A stretch of 64,000 bases of DNA from Pelagihabitans pacificus (GTDB taxonomy: Bacteria; Bacteroidota; Bacteroidia; Flavobacteriales; Flavobacteriaceae): assembly GCF_009371985.2 (NCBI RefSeq), contig NZ_VIKU02000002.1:124001-188000 (forward strand), read 5' to 3'. Positions 10,500-18,305 of this stretch are shown here, in pieces. Both the position numbers and the translations under genes were made by a program. Positions within the stretch are counted from its first letter, which is position 1. The number at the start of each line of letters is the position of its first letter. The notes under the pieces are model-generated. The model was given only the letters and a program-made list of their open reading frames with translations. It ran no database searches and was not told the DNA's origin.

Positions 10500-11306
10500 C
10501 TACAACTTATAATGGTTCAATAACATTTTCTCAAATACTTTCTCGGGTAGTATCTTTTTCAAAAAAACCGATATTTTCTGGGAAAATGCACCTACTTTAT
10601 AGTGTATACGCGGCTTTTGTGTTCGAATAATCTTAAAAACCTTTTTGGCTACCTCAATGGGGTCTTCCCCATCGTCTACGCCATCGTTGATGGCCTCCAG
10701 CGTACGGGCATATTGAACGTAAGGTGATCCCTTTACCGCCTTCACATGGTAGCGGCCTGCGGCGATATTGGTGGCAAAATCACCGGGGGCCAAGTTGGTG
10801 ATTTGCACTCCGAATTCCTTGGTTTCCATCCGAAGTGCTTCCGTAATTATTTCCAACGCACCCTTAGAAGCTGAATAAACCCCCCGATAAGGTAAGCCCA
10901 TGTATCCTGCGATGGAAGTAATATTAATGATAAGTCCGTATTTTTGCTCGCGCATCTGTGGCAGAACGGCCTTGATCATTCGGAGCGGTCCATGAAAATT
11001 GACATCGAAGGCATTCACTATTTGATCATGGGGCGTTTCTTCCAACGGTCCTGTTATTCCCACGCCGGCATTGTTTATCAAAACATCGACCCGACCCTCC
11101 AGCTCGATCAATCGATGGATGGCCGACTCGATACCGTCTGTTTTTCGCACATCCAACTCCAACAACTCGAAAGCGGTGAAATCGGCATGGCGCGACAAAC
11201 TCCTTGTGGTTCCATACACCTTAAATTGCTTTGATTTCAAATAAATCCCTATGGATTTTCCGATGCCGGAAGATCCGCCGGTAATAAGTACAACCTTGTT
11301 TTGCAT
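10500..11306 (-). CDS. Short-chain dehydrogenase/reductase (SDR)
   Basis: The 268-residue classical SDR has the Rossmann motif TGGSSGIG (9-16), the NNAG structural motif, and a catalytic Ser in INITSIAGYMG with YSASK supplying Tyr and Lys. Arg residues after the second strand (TTRSLSRH) suggest a preference for NADP(H). The long C-terminal tail, with FLKKILPEKVFEKMLLNHYKL, is amphipathic and may contact membrane or substrate. The substrate cannot be derived from sequence. It stands alone, upstream of the transaldolase gene with a ~100-base gap. Confidence 0.92.
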   Translation of the reverse strand: MQNKVVLITGGSSGIGKSIGIYLKSKQFKVYGTTRSLSRHADFTAFELLELDVRKTDGIESAIHRLIELEGRVDVLINNAGVGITGPLEETPHDQIVNAFDVNFHGPLRMIKAVLPQMREQKYGLIINITSIAGYMGLPYRGVYSASKGALEIITEALRMETKEFGVQITNLAPGDFATNIAAGRYHVKAVKGSPYVQYARTLEAINDGVDDGEDPIEVAKKVFKIIRTQKPRIHYKVGAFSQKISVFLKKILPEKVFEKMLLNHYKL

Positions 11307-11381
11307 ACGATTGCAAAATAACGAATAAAATAAGCGTTGAAAAAAGGAAAAGGAGGAAGTCTTTGCTCGACTTTAACGTAC

Positions 11382-11483
11382 AAAAAAAGGCAAGCTACCT
11401 ACATCGCACCGCTACGACCGTATACCCTTGCTGCGTTCCCACCCTGGGGGATTCTACAGGAGCTGGTCGTGTAGGACTTGCCT
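11382..11483 (-). ncRNA. ffs: Small bacterial signal recognition particle RNA (4.5S type)
   Basis: Read on the minus strand from 11483, the ~100-nt transcript folds as one long hairpin. AGGCAAGTCCTACACGACC pairs with GGTCGTAGCGG...GTAGGTAGCTTGCCT. The apical domain IV holds the conserved core GGTGGGAACGCAGCAAGGGTA, which corresponds to the GGAA / AGCA internal loops bound by Ffh. Transcription probably ends in the T-run given by the A-stretch 11382-11388. A TATATTTG box placed 5 bases upstream of the predicted 5' end supports the start. The RNA targets nascent membrane proteins with Ffh. Confidence 0.93.
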
Positions 11484-11487
11484 CATG

Positions 11488-11495
11488 CAAATATA
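11488..11495 (-). promoter_or_regulatory. -7 box of the SRP RNA gene
   Basis: TATATTTG on the minus strand (11495-11488) is a perfect TAnnTTTG, positioned so that +1 falls at about 11483, the predicted 5' end of the SRP RNA. Confidence 0.65.
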
Positions 11496-11786
11496 CGACC
11501 TTTTAAATGCCTTTTTAAAATTTGGAATAGGAATTTAACAGATAATTTTCCCTTCGAAAGCAAGCATCCATTTCTGATACGCTACTGAATATATTTTAAA
11601 GCCTTCCAAATAATCCTGTGGAAATGAAAAAAGATATCGGCCAGTTTATGAGGCCCTACCCATCCTTGCACCCGTTTTACTATCTAGAATTTATGAAGTA
11701 CCTTGCTTTCCAATTAGTGGGCGATTGCGATTTGAATTGTACACTCGTCTTAGCTGTCAACAGCATCGCCAAAACATTTTTATACA
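11496..11786. other. Intergenic stretch without a supported gene
   Basis: About 290 bases lie between the SRP RNA promoter and the glutaminyl cyclase gene. A frame at 11618-11944 exists but overlaps the cyclase signal peptide and has no recognisable features. No promoter with both elements or strong hairpin was found. Confidence 0.5.
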
Positions 11787-12839
11787 ATGAATATGATCAA
11801 ATTTTTAATGACCAACTTCCTTTTGATAACCTTACTGGGATGTGGGGATATGGACAGGAAGAAATCTACACCATTCGCTATCGAAATCGATGGGAAAGAA
11901 TTCAGAAAAAACGAACGTATTGCGGTAAGCATCAAGAATCCTGAAAATAAGGAAATAAGCAACATTAAATATTCTATCGATGGGAAAGAGCTGTTGCTTG
12001 TCGATGGTAAAATAATTTTGGATATTACGCAGCTGGGCACCAAAATGTTGAACGCCAAGGTAGACCATGATGGTACATCGACGACCCTATCAAAAAAAAT
12101 CAAGGTCTTGGCGGAAAAGGCACCGGAGGTATATACCTATGAAATTTTAAACGAATACCCCCACGATAATAGGGCTTATACCCAGGGACTCGAATTTCAC
12201 AACGGAGTCCTTTATGAAAGTACGGGCAAGAAAGATCGCTCATCGTTAAGAAAGGTAGACTATAACACGGGGGAAGTGCTTCAACAGGTCGATATGGACG
12301 GTACGGTTTTCGGTGAGGGAATCACTATTTTCAACGATAAAATCTATATGCTTACCTGGCAGAGTGGGCTTGGGTTTATTTACAATCTAAATGATTTAAA
12401 AAAGCTTGATAACTTTCAGTACGGGGAAAGCAAAGAGGGTTGGGGACTCACCAATAACGGTGAAAAGTTGATCAAGAGCGATGGTACGGAAAAAATTTGG
12501 TTCTTGAACCCGGAAACTCTGGTCGAAGAAGGCTATATCGAGACCGTTACCAACAAATCGATTTTCAATAGGGCCAATGAACTGGAATATGTTGATGGTA
12601 AAATATATGCCAATGTATACCAAAGACCCAGTGTTATGATCATCGACGCGATTAGTGGAGCCATTGAGGGCGTCGTCAATTTTAGCGGGCTCGACAAAAA
12701 AGTAAGCAAGCATGCAGGTTGGAGCTCCACGGAAAACGTCCTAAACGGCATTGCATACCATCCGGAGCGAAAAACTTTTTTTGTGACCGGGAAAGATTGG
12801 GATAAGCTATTCGAGGTAAAAATCGTCAAAAAGCAGTAA
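11787..12839 (+). CDS. Glutaminyl-peptide cyclotransferase-like lipoprotein
   Basis: The 350-residue protein starts at 11787 (or 11793) with a lipoprotein signal ending in LLGC. An Ig-like beta segment (about 25-105) comes first. A five-bladed propeller follows, typical of the plant/bacterial glutaminyl cyclase family (PF05096). Visible family motifs include YPHDNRAYTQGLEF, the YEST block near GVLYESTGK, and NELEYVDGKIYANVY. The family converts N-terminal Gln to pyroglutamate. In Bacteroidota this is linked to exported proteins with N-terminal Gln after signal cleavage. The stop codon overlaps the next ATG (TAATG), indicating translational coupling. Confidence 0.9.
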   Translation: MNMIKFLMTNFLLITLLGCGDMDRKKSTPFAIEIDGKEFRKNERIAVSIKNPENKEISNIKYSIDGKELLLVDGKIILDITQLGTKMLNAKVDHDGTSTTLSKKIKVLAEKAPEVYTYEILNEYPHDNRAYTQGLEFHNGVLYESTGKKDRSSLRKVDYNTGEVLQQVDMDGTVFGEGITIFNDKIYMLTWQSGLGFIYNLNDLKKLDNFQYGESKEGWGLTNNGEKLIKSDGTEKIWFLNPETLVEEGYIETVTNKSIFNRANELEYVDGKIYANVYQRPSVMIIDAISGAIEGVVNFSGLDKKVSKHAGWSSTENVLNGIAYHPERKTFFVTGKDWDKLFEVKIVKKQ

Positions 12840-13234
12840 TGGCCTACTTCGAGAAGATAATTGTCGTTTCGGAGGACGACCTTGATGAACTCGAGCATGT
12901 GAACAATGTTCGCTATGTCCAATGGATCCAGGATATCTCCAAGGCTCATTGGCAGACCATCGCGCCGCTATCCCTACAGCGATCGGTGGCTTGGGTGGTG
13001 ATGCATCACGACATCACCTACAGGAATGCCGCCAAACTCAATGATGAGCTAAGAATTAAAACTTATATTGAAAAAAGTCGTGGAGCGATCTCGACGAGGA
13101 TCGTGGAAATAAGTCTTCATAAAACAAATACCCTTTTAATTCGTTCCATTACCAAATGGTGTCTGTTAAATTCCAACACTTTTAAACCCATGCGAATTTC
13201 GGATGACATCATGAAACTATTTGAAAAGCATTGA
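12839..13234 (+). CDS. Acyl-CoA thioesterase, hotdog fold (4HBT family)
   Basis: The 131-residue hotdog protein has the family motif LDELEHVNNVRYVQW, equivalent to D-x-x-GHVNN-x-x-Y, but the residue aligned with Gly is Glu. The central strand VVMHHDITYRNAA is typical of YbgC/FadM-like thioesterases. It probably hydrolyses acyl-CoA thioesters in the cytoplasm; chain-length preference is unknown. It is translationally coupled to the preceding cyclase gene (shared A in TAATG). A second 4HBT protein is encoded at 62993-63394. Confidence 0.88.
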   Translation: MAYFEKIIVVSEDDLDELEHVNNVRYVQWIQDISKAHWQTIAPLSLQRSVAWVVMHHDITYRNAAKLNDELRIKTYIEKSRGAISTRIVEISLHKTNTLLIRSITKWCLLNSNTFKPMRISDDIMKLFEKH

Positions 13235-13249
13235 CTATCATTATGTTTG
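13221..13249 (+). promoter_or_regulatory. Probable promoter for the beta-helix lipoprotein
   Basis: TTG (13221-13223), an 18-base spacer and a perfect TATGTTTG (13242-13249). The ATG is at 13291. The upstream element lies inside the end of the thioesterase gene. Confidence 0.6.
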
Positions 13250-13290
13250 TCAAATAAAGAAAATTAGCGGCGAGAAACATCCTCAAAAGA

Positions 13291-14832
13291 ATGCAGCGTA
13301 CCTGTTACACATTGATCATCTTCTGTCTTATTATGCTCTGGAGTTCATGCAGAAAAGATTTTGAGTATGTGCGTAGCTCGGGCAACTTACAGTTCTCTAA
13401 AGATACCGTGTTCTTGGATACCGTTTTTTCCAACATCGGTAGCAGCACCTATACCCTGAAAGTATATAACCGTTCCCAAGATGATATCTTAATACCCAAC
13501 ATCCGCCTGGCGCAAGGGCAGGATAGCCGATATCGACTGAATGTGGATGGACGGGCCGGAAAAGAATTTACCAACGTAACGCTTTTGGCACAAGACAGTC
13601 TTTTTGTGTTTATAGAGACCACCTTTGACATTTCCTCAGTGGAAACATCAACCTTTTTGTACACTGATGTAATTCAATTCGACAATGGAGGCAACCAACA
13701 AGAGGTGCCATTGGTGACCTTGGTGCAGGATGCTGTTTTTATATTTCCCGGCACAAATGCCAATGGTGACAAAGAAACACTATTGCTCGGGGTGGATGTT
13801 GATGGCAATGAAATCCGGGTCCAAGGGGTGGCAATGGACCCTGACCAACTCAATTTCACCGATGAAAAACCATATGTAATCTATGGCTATGCGGCGGTTC
13901 CACAAAATGCCGTACTATCCATAGACGCCGGGGCCAGGGTACATTTTCACCAGAATTCGGGAATCTGGGTACAGCCTGGAGCCTCGATACAAATCAATGG
14001 TGAGCTCAGCACTGATAGTCTGTTGTTGGAGCAAGAAGTTATTTTTGAGGGAGACCGCCTGGAACCGGAATTTGAAGATGTTCCAGGTCAATGGGGCACC
14101 CTTTGGCTCTCAGAGGGAAGCTTGAATAATCAAATAGACCATCTTACCATTAAAAATGCTACCATAGGCCTGCTGGTAGAAGGCAACGACCCCCAAGGCG
14201 CTTCTACCCTTTCTATCAAGAATTCCCGAATATACAATTCTTCCAGCGTTAACCTGTGGGCAAGAACGGCTTCCATCGATGCTGAAAACCTGGTATTGGG
14301 CAGTGCAGGCAATATTTCACTCTATTGCAATTTAGGAGGTAGTTATGCCTTTACCCATACTACCATTGCCAACTATTGGTCTAATGGTTTTAGGGGAGGC
14401 GAAGCCCTACGCATCGACAATGTAGTGGGTCTCAACTCGGGGGAAACCTTAACCGGGGATTTGAGAAGGGCCGATTTTACCAATAGTATTATCGATGGCA
14501 ATAGTTTTATAGAGTTGGCATTATCACGCAACGAGGATTATCCCTTTAATTTTTCGTTCACAAATTGTTTGATTCGGTTTGATGATCGTAACGGACTATT
14601 CGACGATAACCCCCTCTATGATTTTGGCGATTCCGACTTTTATGACACCGTTTTTCTCAACGAGCCTACCGAGTTTATAGCGCCTTCAAAGAACGATTTT
14701 AGACTCGGGGAAACTTCCGCTGCCATTGGAAGGGGCCTTCCCGAAGCTGCCCAATCGGTACCACTCGATATTTTGGGGTTTGACCGGACCACCAATGCCG
14801 ATCTGGGAGCCTACCAGTTTTTCGTGGAATGA
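13291..14832 (+). CDS. Right-handed beta-helix lipoprotein
   Basis: The 513-residue protein has a signal peptide with a lipobox-like WSSC (Cys20). The N-terminal third holds strands such as LDTVFSNIGSSTYTLKVYNRS, resembling Ig-like or choice-of-anchor folds. From about residue 190 on there are repeating short strands with Asn/Asp turns (HLTIKNATIGLLVEG, LSIKNSRIYNSSSVNLWA, HTTIANYWSNGF). These fit a pectate-lyase-like parallel beta-helix. The protein is likely on the cell surface or in the periplasm. No catalytic triad can be assigned. Related lipoproteins are common in Flavobacteriaceae. Confidence 0.85.
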   Translation: MQRTCYTLIIFCLIMLWSSCRKDFEYVRSSGNLQFSKDTVFLDTVFSNIGSSTYTLKVYNRSQDDILIPNIRLAQGQDSRYRLNVDGRAGKEFTNVTLLAQDSLFVFIETTFDISSVETSTFLYTDVIQFDNGGNQQEVPLVTLVQDAVFIFPGTNANGDKETLLLGVDVDGNEIRVQGVAMDPDQLNFTDEKPYVIYGYAAVPQNAVLSIDAGARVHFHQNSGIWVQPGASIQINGELSTDSLLLEQEVIFEGDRLEPEFEDVPGQWGTLWLSEGSLNNQIDHLTIKNATIGLLVEGNDPQGASTLSIKNSRIYNSSSVNLWARTASIDAENLVLGSAGNISLYCNLGGSYAFTHTTIANYWSNGFRGGEALRIDNVVGLNSGETLTGDLRRADFTNSIIDGNSFIELALSRNEDYPFNFSFTNCLIRFDDRNGLFDDNPLYDFGDSDFYDTVFLNEPTEFIAPSKNDFRLGETSAAIGRGLPEAAQSVPLDILGFDRTTNADLGAYQFFVE

Positions 14833-14862
14833 GATATTGGAAATGCTTCTTGACGTGGCCCC

Positions 14863-14899
14863 AAAAAGCATGTCGCCGACTGTCTTACCTGCTTTTTTC
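14863..14899 (+). terminator. Possible weak terminator
   Basis: AAAAAGCA (14863-14870) can pair with TGCTTTTT (14890-14897) across a 19-base loop, ending in a T-run, 30 bases after the beta-helix gene. The stem is short and A/T rich, so this is tentative. The rest of 14833-15091 shows nothing firm. Confidence 0.35.
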
Positions 14900-15091
14900 T
14901 AGAAATGAATTTCCAGTGTCTAAAAATCACTGCTTTTTTCGAATATGTTAAAATTTATAAAAATGAAAGTGTTTTCCTTCAAAAATGCTTGTTTTCAGCC
15001 TTTTAGCTAAAAAAACCATAGTTTTTATAAGGTAAATCTATAGTCTAGTCTCGTCCACTATCGCTAATTTGCACTAACAATAAACACCACA

Positions 15092-15823
15092 GTGGAATAC
15101 AAATACATCATTATCGATTCCGATGCCACTTCCAAGTTGCAGTTGATGCATTATTTGGAGGAGCACGGTGATTTTGATTTTGTAGGACTTTCCAAGAATA
15201 GCGGGGAAGGCCTGGATTCCATTTTAAAATATTCCCCCGATGTGGTGTTTATTAACTTGAACGAAGTCGCTTCGGAATACTTTCAAATGGTAGCCGAACT
15301 ACACCAATATATTAGTGAAATTCCCGTGATTATCGGTATTTCAAAAACCAAGGACTACGCCTACCAAGCTATCAAAAGTAACTTTTTCGATTATTGGCTC
15401 ATGCCATATAACGAATTTGACATTCGTAAATCACTGCTGAAGCTTAAAAAGCAGACTCCGAAGGAACCGGTCCCTCAAAAGCTTTGCCTCCAGTCGTATC
15501 GGGACTATCACTATGTGGATACCAACGATATCCTCTACCTACAGGCCGATAACAATGCGACCAATTTCATCATGGCCGATGGTTCGGTAATCAATGCCTA
15601 TAAAACTTTAAAGACCTTTGAACAACAATTACCGGAAAACTTCGTTAGGGTACATCAGAGCTATATCTTGAATACCAGATACGTAGCCAGAATCAATTAT
15701 GGCAAAGCGGTCTGTAGTCTCAAGGGTCAAAAACTACAGCTACCTTTCTCCAAAACCTATAGGGAGAACGTTGACGGGCTCAAAAAGTCACTGTCAAAAA
15801 ACAGTATTTCTGCCTTGAATTAA
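15092..15823 (+). CDS. LytTR regulator with degenerate receiver domain
   Basis: The 243-residue protein is read from a GTG start, since no ATG fits. Residues 1-120 form a receiver fold, and residues 130-235 are a LytTR DNA-binding domain (DTNDILYLQADNNATNFIM...FVRVHQSYILNTRYVARI). The receiver lacks key residues: the phospho-acceptor Asp is Asn55 (VVFINLNE) and the conserved Lys is Met104 (YWLMPYN). Phosphorylation is therefore unlikely and control may be by protein contact or expression level. LytTR proteins bind two direct repeats about 21 bp apart. Such a repeat lies just after this gene, upstream of the small lipopeptide gene. Confidence 0.9.
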   Translation: MEYKYIIIDSDATSKLQLMHYLEEHGDFDFVGLSKNSGEGLDSILKYSPDVVFINLNEVASEYFQMVAELHQYISEIPVIIGISKTKDYAYQAIKSNFFDYWLMPYNEFDIRKSLLKLKKQTPKEPVPQKLCLQSYRDYHYVDTNDILYLQADNNATNFIMADGSVINAYKTLKTFEQQLPENFVRVHQSYILNTRYVARINYGKAVCSLKGQKLQLPFSKTYRENVDGLKKSLSKNSISALN

Positions 15824-15830
15824 TCAAATT

Positions 15831-15862
15831 CTAGTAGATTCCTATTAAATACTAGCAGAATC
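15831..15862 (+). repeat. Direct repeat with 21-bp phasing, candidate LytTR operator
   Basis: CTAGTAGATTC (15831-15841) and CTAGCAGAATC (15852-15862) are imperfect direct repeats of 11 bases whose starts are 21 bp apart, i.e. two helical turns on one DNA face. They lie between the LytTR regulator gene and the lipopeptide gene. Binding is inferred from spacing only. Confidence 0.45.
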
Positions 15863-15911
15863 CGTTCGTTTACCAGATGTTTTTTAGGGAACTCCCAAGC
15901 CTGTAATCGTC

Positions 15912-15926
15912 TTGCTACTTTAGCAA
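15912..15926. promoter_or_regulatory. Perfect dyad TTGCTA-ctt-TAGCAA
   Basis: A 6-bp inverted repeat with a 3-base centre, 36 bases before the lipopeptide ATG. The core TACTTTAG resembles the -7 box with one mismatch, so this may be an operator over a core promoter. It may also be chance. Confidence 0.3.
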
Positions 15927-15962
15927 CGTATTTAATTGTAACCCCCTTAAACCATTAGGATT

Positions 15963-16133
15963 ATGAAAAAAGTAGTATTGATTGCAGCAGTAGTATTAAT
16001 GAATGTAGGTCTATATTCTTGTGAAAAAGAGAATACGATTGATGAGACTCAGGCCTTGTATGAAAATTTGGAGATATCTGCAAACGATGATGATTCCAGC
16101 GAAACCGATGATAGGGAAGATCCCAACAACTAA
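15963..16133 (+). CDS. Small acidic lipopeptide (56 aa)
   Basis: This gene is too short for usual gene finders. The ATG at 15963 opens a 56-codon frame, beginning MKKVVLIAAVVLMNVGLYSC. The first 20 residues are a lipoprotein signal (lipobox LYSC, Cys20). The 36-residue mature part is very acidic, has the segment DETQALYENLEI, and ends in an Asp/Glu-rich tail (DDDSSETDDREDPNN). A hairpin terminator follows 26 bases after the stop. It lies between a LytTR regulator and a TPR sensor kinase. I infer a secreted or surface lipopeptide, possibly a ligand or accessory factor of that kinase. I do not know a characterised homologue. Confidence 0.75.
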   Translation: MKKVVLIAAVVLMNVGLYSCEKENTIDETQALYENLEISANDDDSSETDDREDPNN

Positions 16134-16158
16134 ACGAACCCGTCACAGAATAAAATGG

Positions 16159-16189
16159 AGCCCTATCTAAAATGTTAGGGCTTTTTTTT
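16159..16189 (+). terminator. Terminator/attenuator between lipopeptide and kinase
   Basis: AGCCCTA (16159-16165) pairs with TAGGGCT (16176-16182) over a 10-base loop and is followed by T8 (16182-16189). It ends only 11 bases before the kinase ATG, so it probably limits read-through from the lipopeptide gene into the kinase. Confidence 0.8.
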
Positions 16190-16200
16190 ATCTTGGTAAT

Positions 16201-18297
16201 ATGTATGCTAAGCCAAACCTTAAACTTTTCGCGTTTCTTTCCTTTTTGGCTTTGCAGGTCTTGTGTTTATCAAACTGCACCGGTAATAATTCCCAGAAGG
16301 TAAGGCAGTCGATATCACAGACGAATGATAGCATTGGTTATTGGTTAAAAAAGAGTAATGAAATATCCGATACAGAATACCGGAACCGACTTAGAAAGGC
16401 ATATGATTGGGCGATTGGCGAAAAGGATGATTCTTTAAGAAGTCACTATTTTTCACGAATTTCCTATGCCTACCTCCAACTTAATGACTCCCTAGACTTT
16501 AGAAAGACCAACAAAACTACCATAGCACTTGCCAAAAAAATAAAAGATACGGCCACCCATGCTGCAGCACACTGGGACCTAGCTGCCTTTTTTAGACGGT
16601 ATGCGGTACAGGATAGTGCTTACTATCATTACGCGGAAGCCCAAAAACTTTACGCTGAGAGCAATAACGATTTTTATGCGGGTCGGATGTTGTACAATAT
16701 GGGGAAGGTACAAGCTGATGTGAAGGACTTTACGGGAAGTGAAATCAACCTCATTAGGGCAATAGAACTACTGAAACCATTGGATAAAAACGAGCAACTC
16801 TATAGATGTTATAATGTGTTGGGAATCGTTAGCAAAGGCCTGAAGGAATATGGGAATGCGATTGACTACTACCAGAAAGCCCTTCAATATGCAAACGAAG
16901 TCGGGCTTACTCCTAGCCGATTTTCTACTATTCAAAACAATATAGGGGTGGTCTATCAGGAAAAAGGAGAACATGCCAAAGCTGTCGCAATTTTTAACGA
17001 GGTCCTGAACAGGGATAACCTTTCCTTAAGTCCTGAAGACTATGCTCGAACATTGGATAATTTGGCCTATAACCAGTTTAAAGCTGGAATCAACGAGGAG
17101 GGTGTGCAGGAAAAACTAAAGCGCGCTTTGCAGATAAGGGATAGCATCCAGGACATTACCGGCGTAGCCGGAAGCTATTTTAGTCTTGCGGAGTTCTATC
17201 TACATCAAAACGATTCCACCAAAGCGTTGGAAACCGCTTTAAAAGCCCGGAATTTTGCGGAGGAAAGCAGTAATAATGAGCGCCTTCTTCAAGCTTTTGA
17301 ACTTCTTGCAAGACTCGACCCCAAAAATGCGGTTATTCATGCAGAATCCTATATTAAATTGAACGATAGCTTGCAGCAAGACGAGCGCAAGGCCCGTAAT
17401 AAATTTGCACGTATTCGCTTCGAAACCAACGAGACCATTGAACAAAACAGGCTGTTAGCCCAACAAAAGCAGTTATGGGTAGGTATTGCGGTTGCCCTTT
17501 TATTGATGGCATTGGCCGCCTTTTTATTTATCGATCAACGGGTCAAAAACCAAAAATTACGCTTTCAAAGGGAACAACAGGCGAGTAATGAAAAAATATT
17601 TAACCTACTCTTGGAACAAAAGCAAAAGGTAGAGGAAGGAAAGAAGATTGCACAAAAACGAATTTCCGAAGAATTACACGACGGCGTGCAAGGTAGAATT
17701 CAAGGCGTACGCATGCTATTGACCGGCCTCAATAAGCGAAACACCCCAGAGGCCATAGAAGAGCGATCGGAGGCCATCAAGGAATTACAAGACATTCAAG
17801 AAGAGGTGAGAGTAATTTCCCACGAATTAAGTCATGCCGCTTACCAAAAAATACATAACTTTATCAATACAATTGAAGAATTGCTCAGAGATGTACAGAC
17901 GAGTGCCCAACTGCAATACACGTTTGAATATGACGAAAATTTTGATTGGGACATGTTGAACAGTGATATCAAGGTAAATCTGTACCGCGTGATTCAAGAA
18001 AGTCTTCAAAACTGTGTAAAACACGCCAAGGCAGGCAACGTTAAGGTTCGTTTTGAAATCGAAAATGACCAAATGTTGAACGTTTCCATTGCTGACGACG
18101 GCAAGGGTTTTGAAATAAGAAAGGGCAAAAAGGGAATTGGCTTGCGAAACATTGCCTCACGAATCGAAAAAATAGGGGGTGATTGGGATATTGGTAGTAG
18201 CATCGGGAAGGGTACTACGGTTTCCTTTTCCATACCTATTTTGTCATCCAAGGCAGGAGAGGATGCAATAAATGAAAAAGAATTTCAAGAAGCATAA
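16201..18297 (+). CDS. TPR-containing sensor histidine kinase (HisKA_3 type)
   Basis: The 698-residue protein has an N-terminal signal or anchor with a lipobox-like SNC (Cys26). Several tetratricopeptide repeats follow (about 95-390, e.g. YRCYNVLGIVSKGLKEYGNAIDYYQKAL), then one membrane helix (about 427-444). The cytoplasmic part has a coiled linker, a HisKA_3 dimerisation domain with phospho-acceptor His493 (SEELHDGVQGRI), and a HATPase_c domain with DDGKGFE and GIGLRNI motifs. TPRs on the far side of the membrane suggest a peptide or protein ligand. The cognate regulator starts eight bases after the stop. The start codon lies just after a terminator, so expression probably depends on read-through or a promoter inside the hairpin region (TATCTTGG at about 16189-16196). 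Confidence 0.93.
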   Translation: MYAKPNLKLFAFLSFLALQVLCLSNCTGNNSQKVRQSISQTNDSIGYWLKKSNEISDTEYRNRLRKAYDWAIGEKDDSLRSHYFSRISYAYLQLNDSLDFRKTNKTTIALAKKIKDTATHAAAHWDLAAFFRRYAVQDSAYYHYAEAQKLYAESNNDFYAGRMLYNMGKVQADVKDFTGSEINLIRAIELLKPLDKNEQLYRCYNVLGIVSKGLKEYGNAIDYYQKALQYANEVGLTPSRFSTIQNNIGVVYQEKGEHAKAVAIFNEVLNRDNLSLSPEDYARTLDNLAYNQFKAGINEEGVQEKLKRALQIRDSIQDITGVAGSYFSLAEFYLHQNDSTKALETALKARNFAEESSNNERLLQAFELLARLDPKNAVIHAESYIKLNDSLQQDERKARNKFARIRFETNETIEQNRLLAQQKQLWVGIAVALLLMALAAFLFIDQRVKNQKLRFQREQQASNEKIFNLLLEQKQKVEEGKKIAQKRISEELHDGVQGRIQGVRMLLTGLNKRNTPEAIEERSEAIKELQDIQEEVRVISHELSHAAYQKIHNFINTIEELLRDVQTSAQLQYTFEYDENFDWDMLNSDIKVNLYRVIQESLQNCVKHAKAGNVKVRFEIENDQMLNVSIADDGKGFEIRKGKKGIGLRNIASRIEKIGGDWDIGSSIGKGTTVSFSIPILSSKAGEDAINEKEFQEA

Positions 18298-18305
18298 GCG
18301 AAACA

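Noticed and set aside
11618-11944. 108-codon plus-strand frame before the glutaminyl cyclase
   Set aside because: It overlaps the cyclase signal-peptide region in another frame, and has no domain, signal or promoter. The cyclase frame has clear protein-level features.
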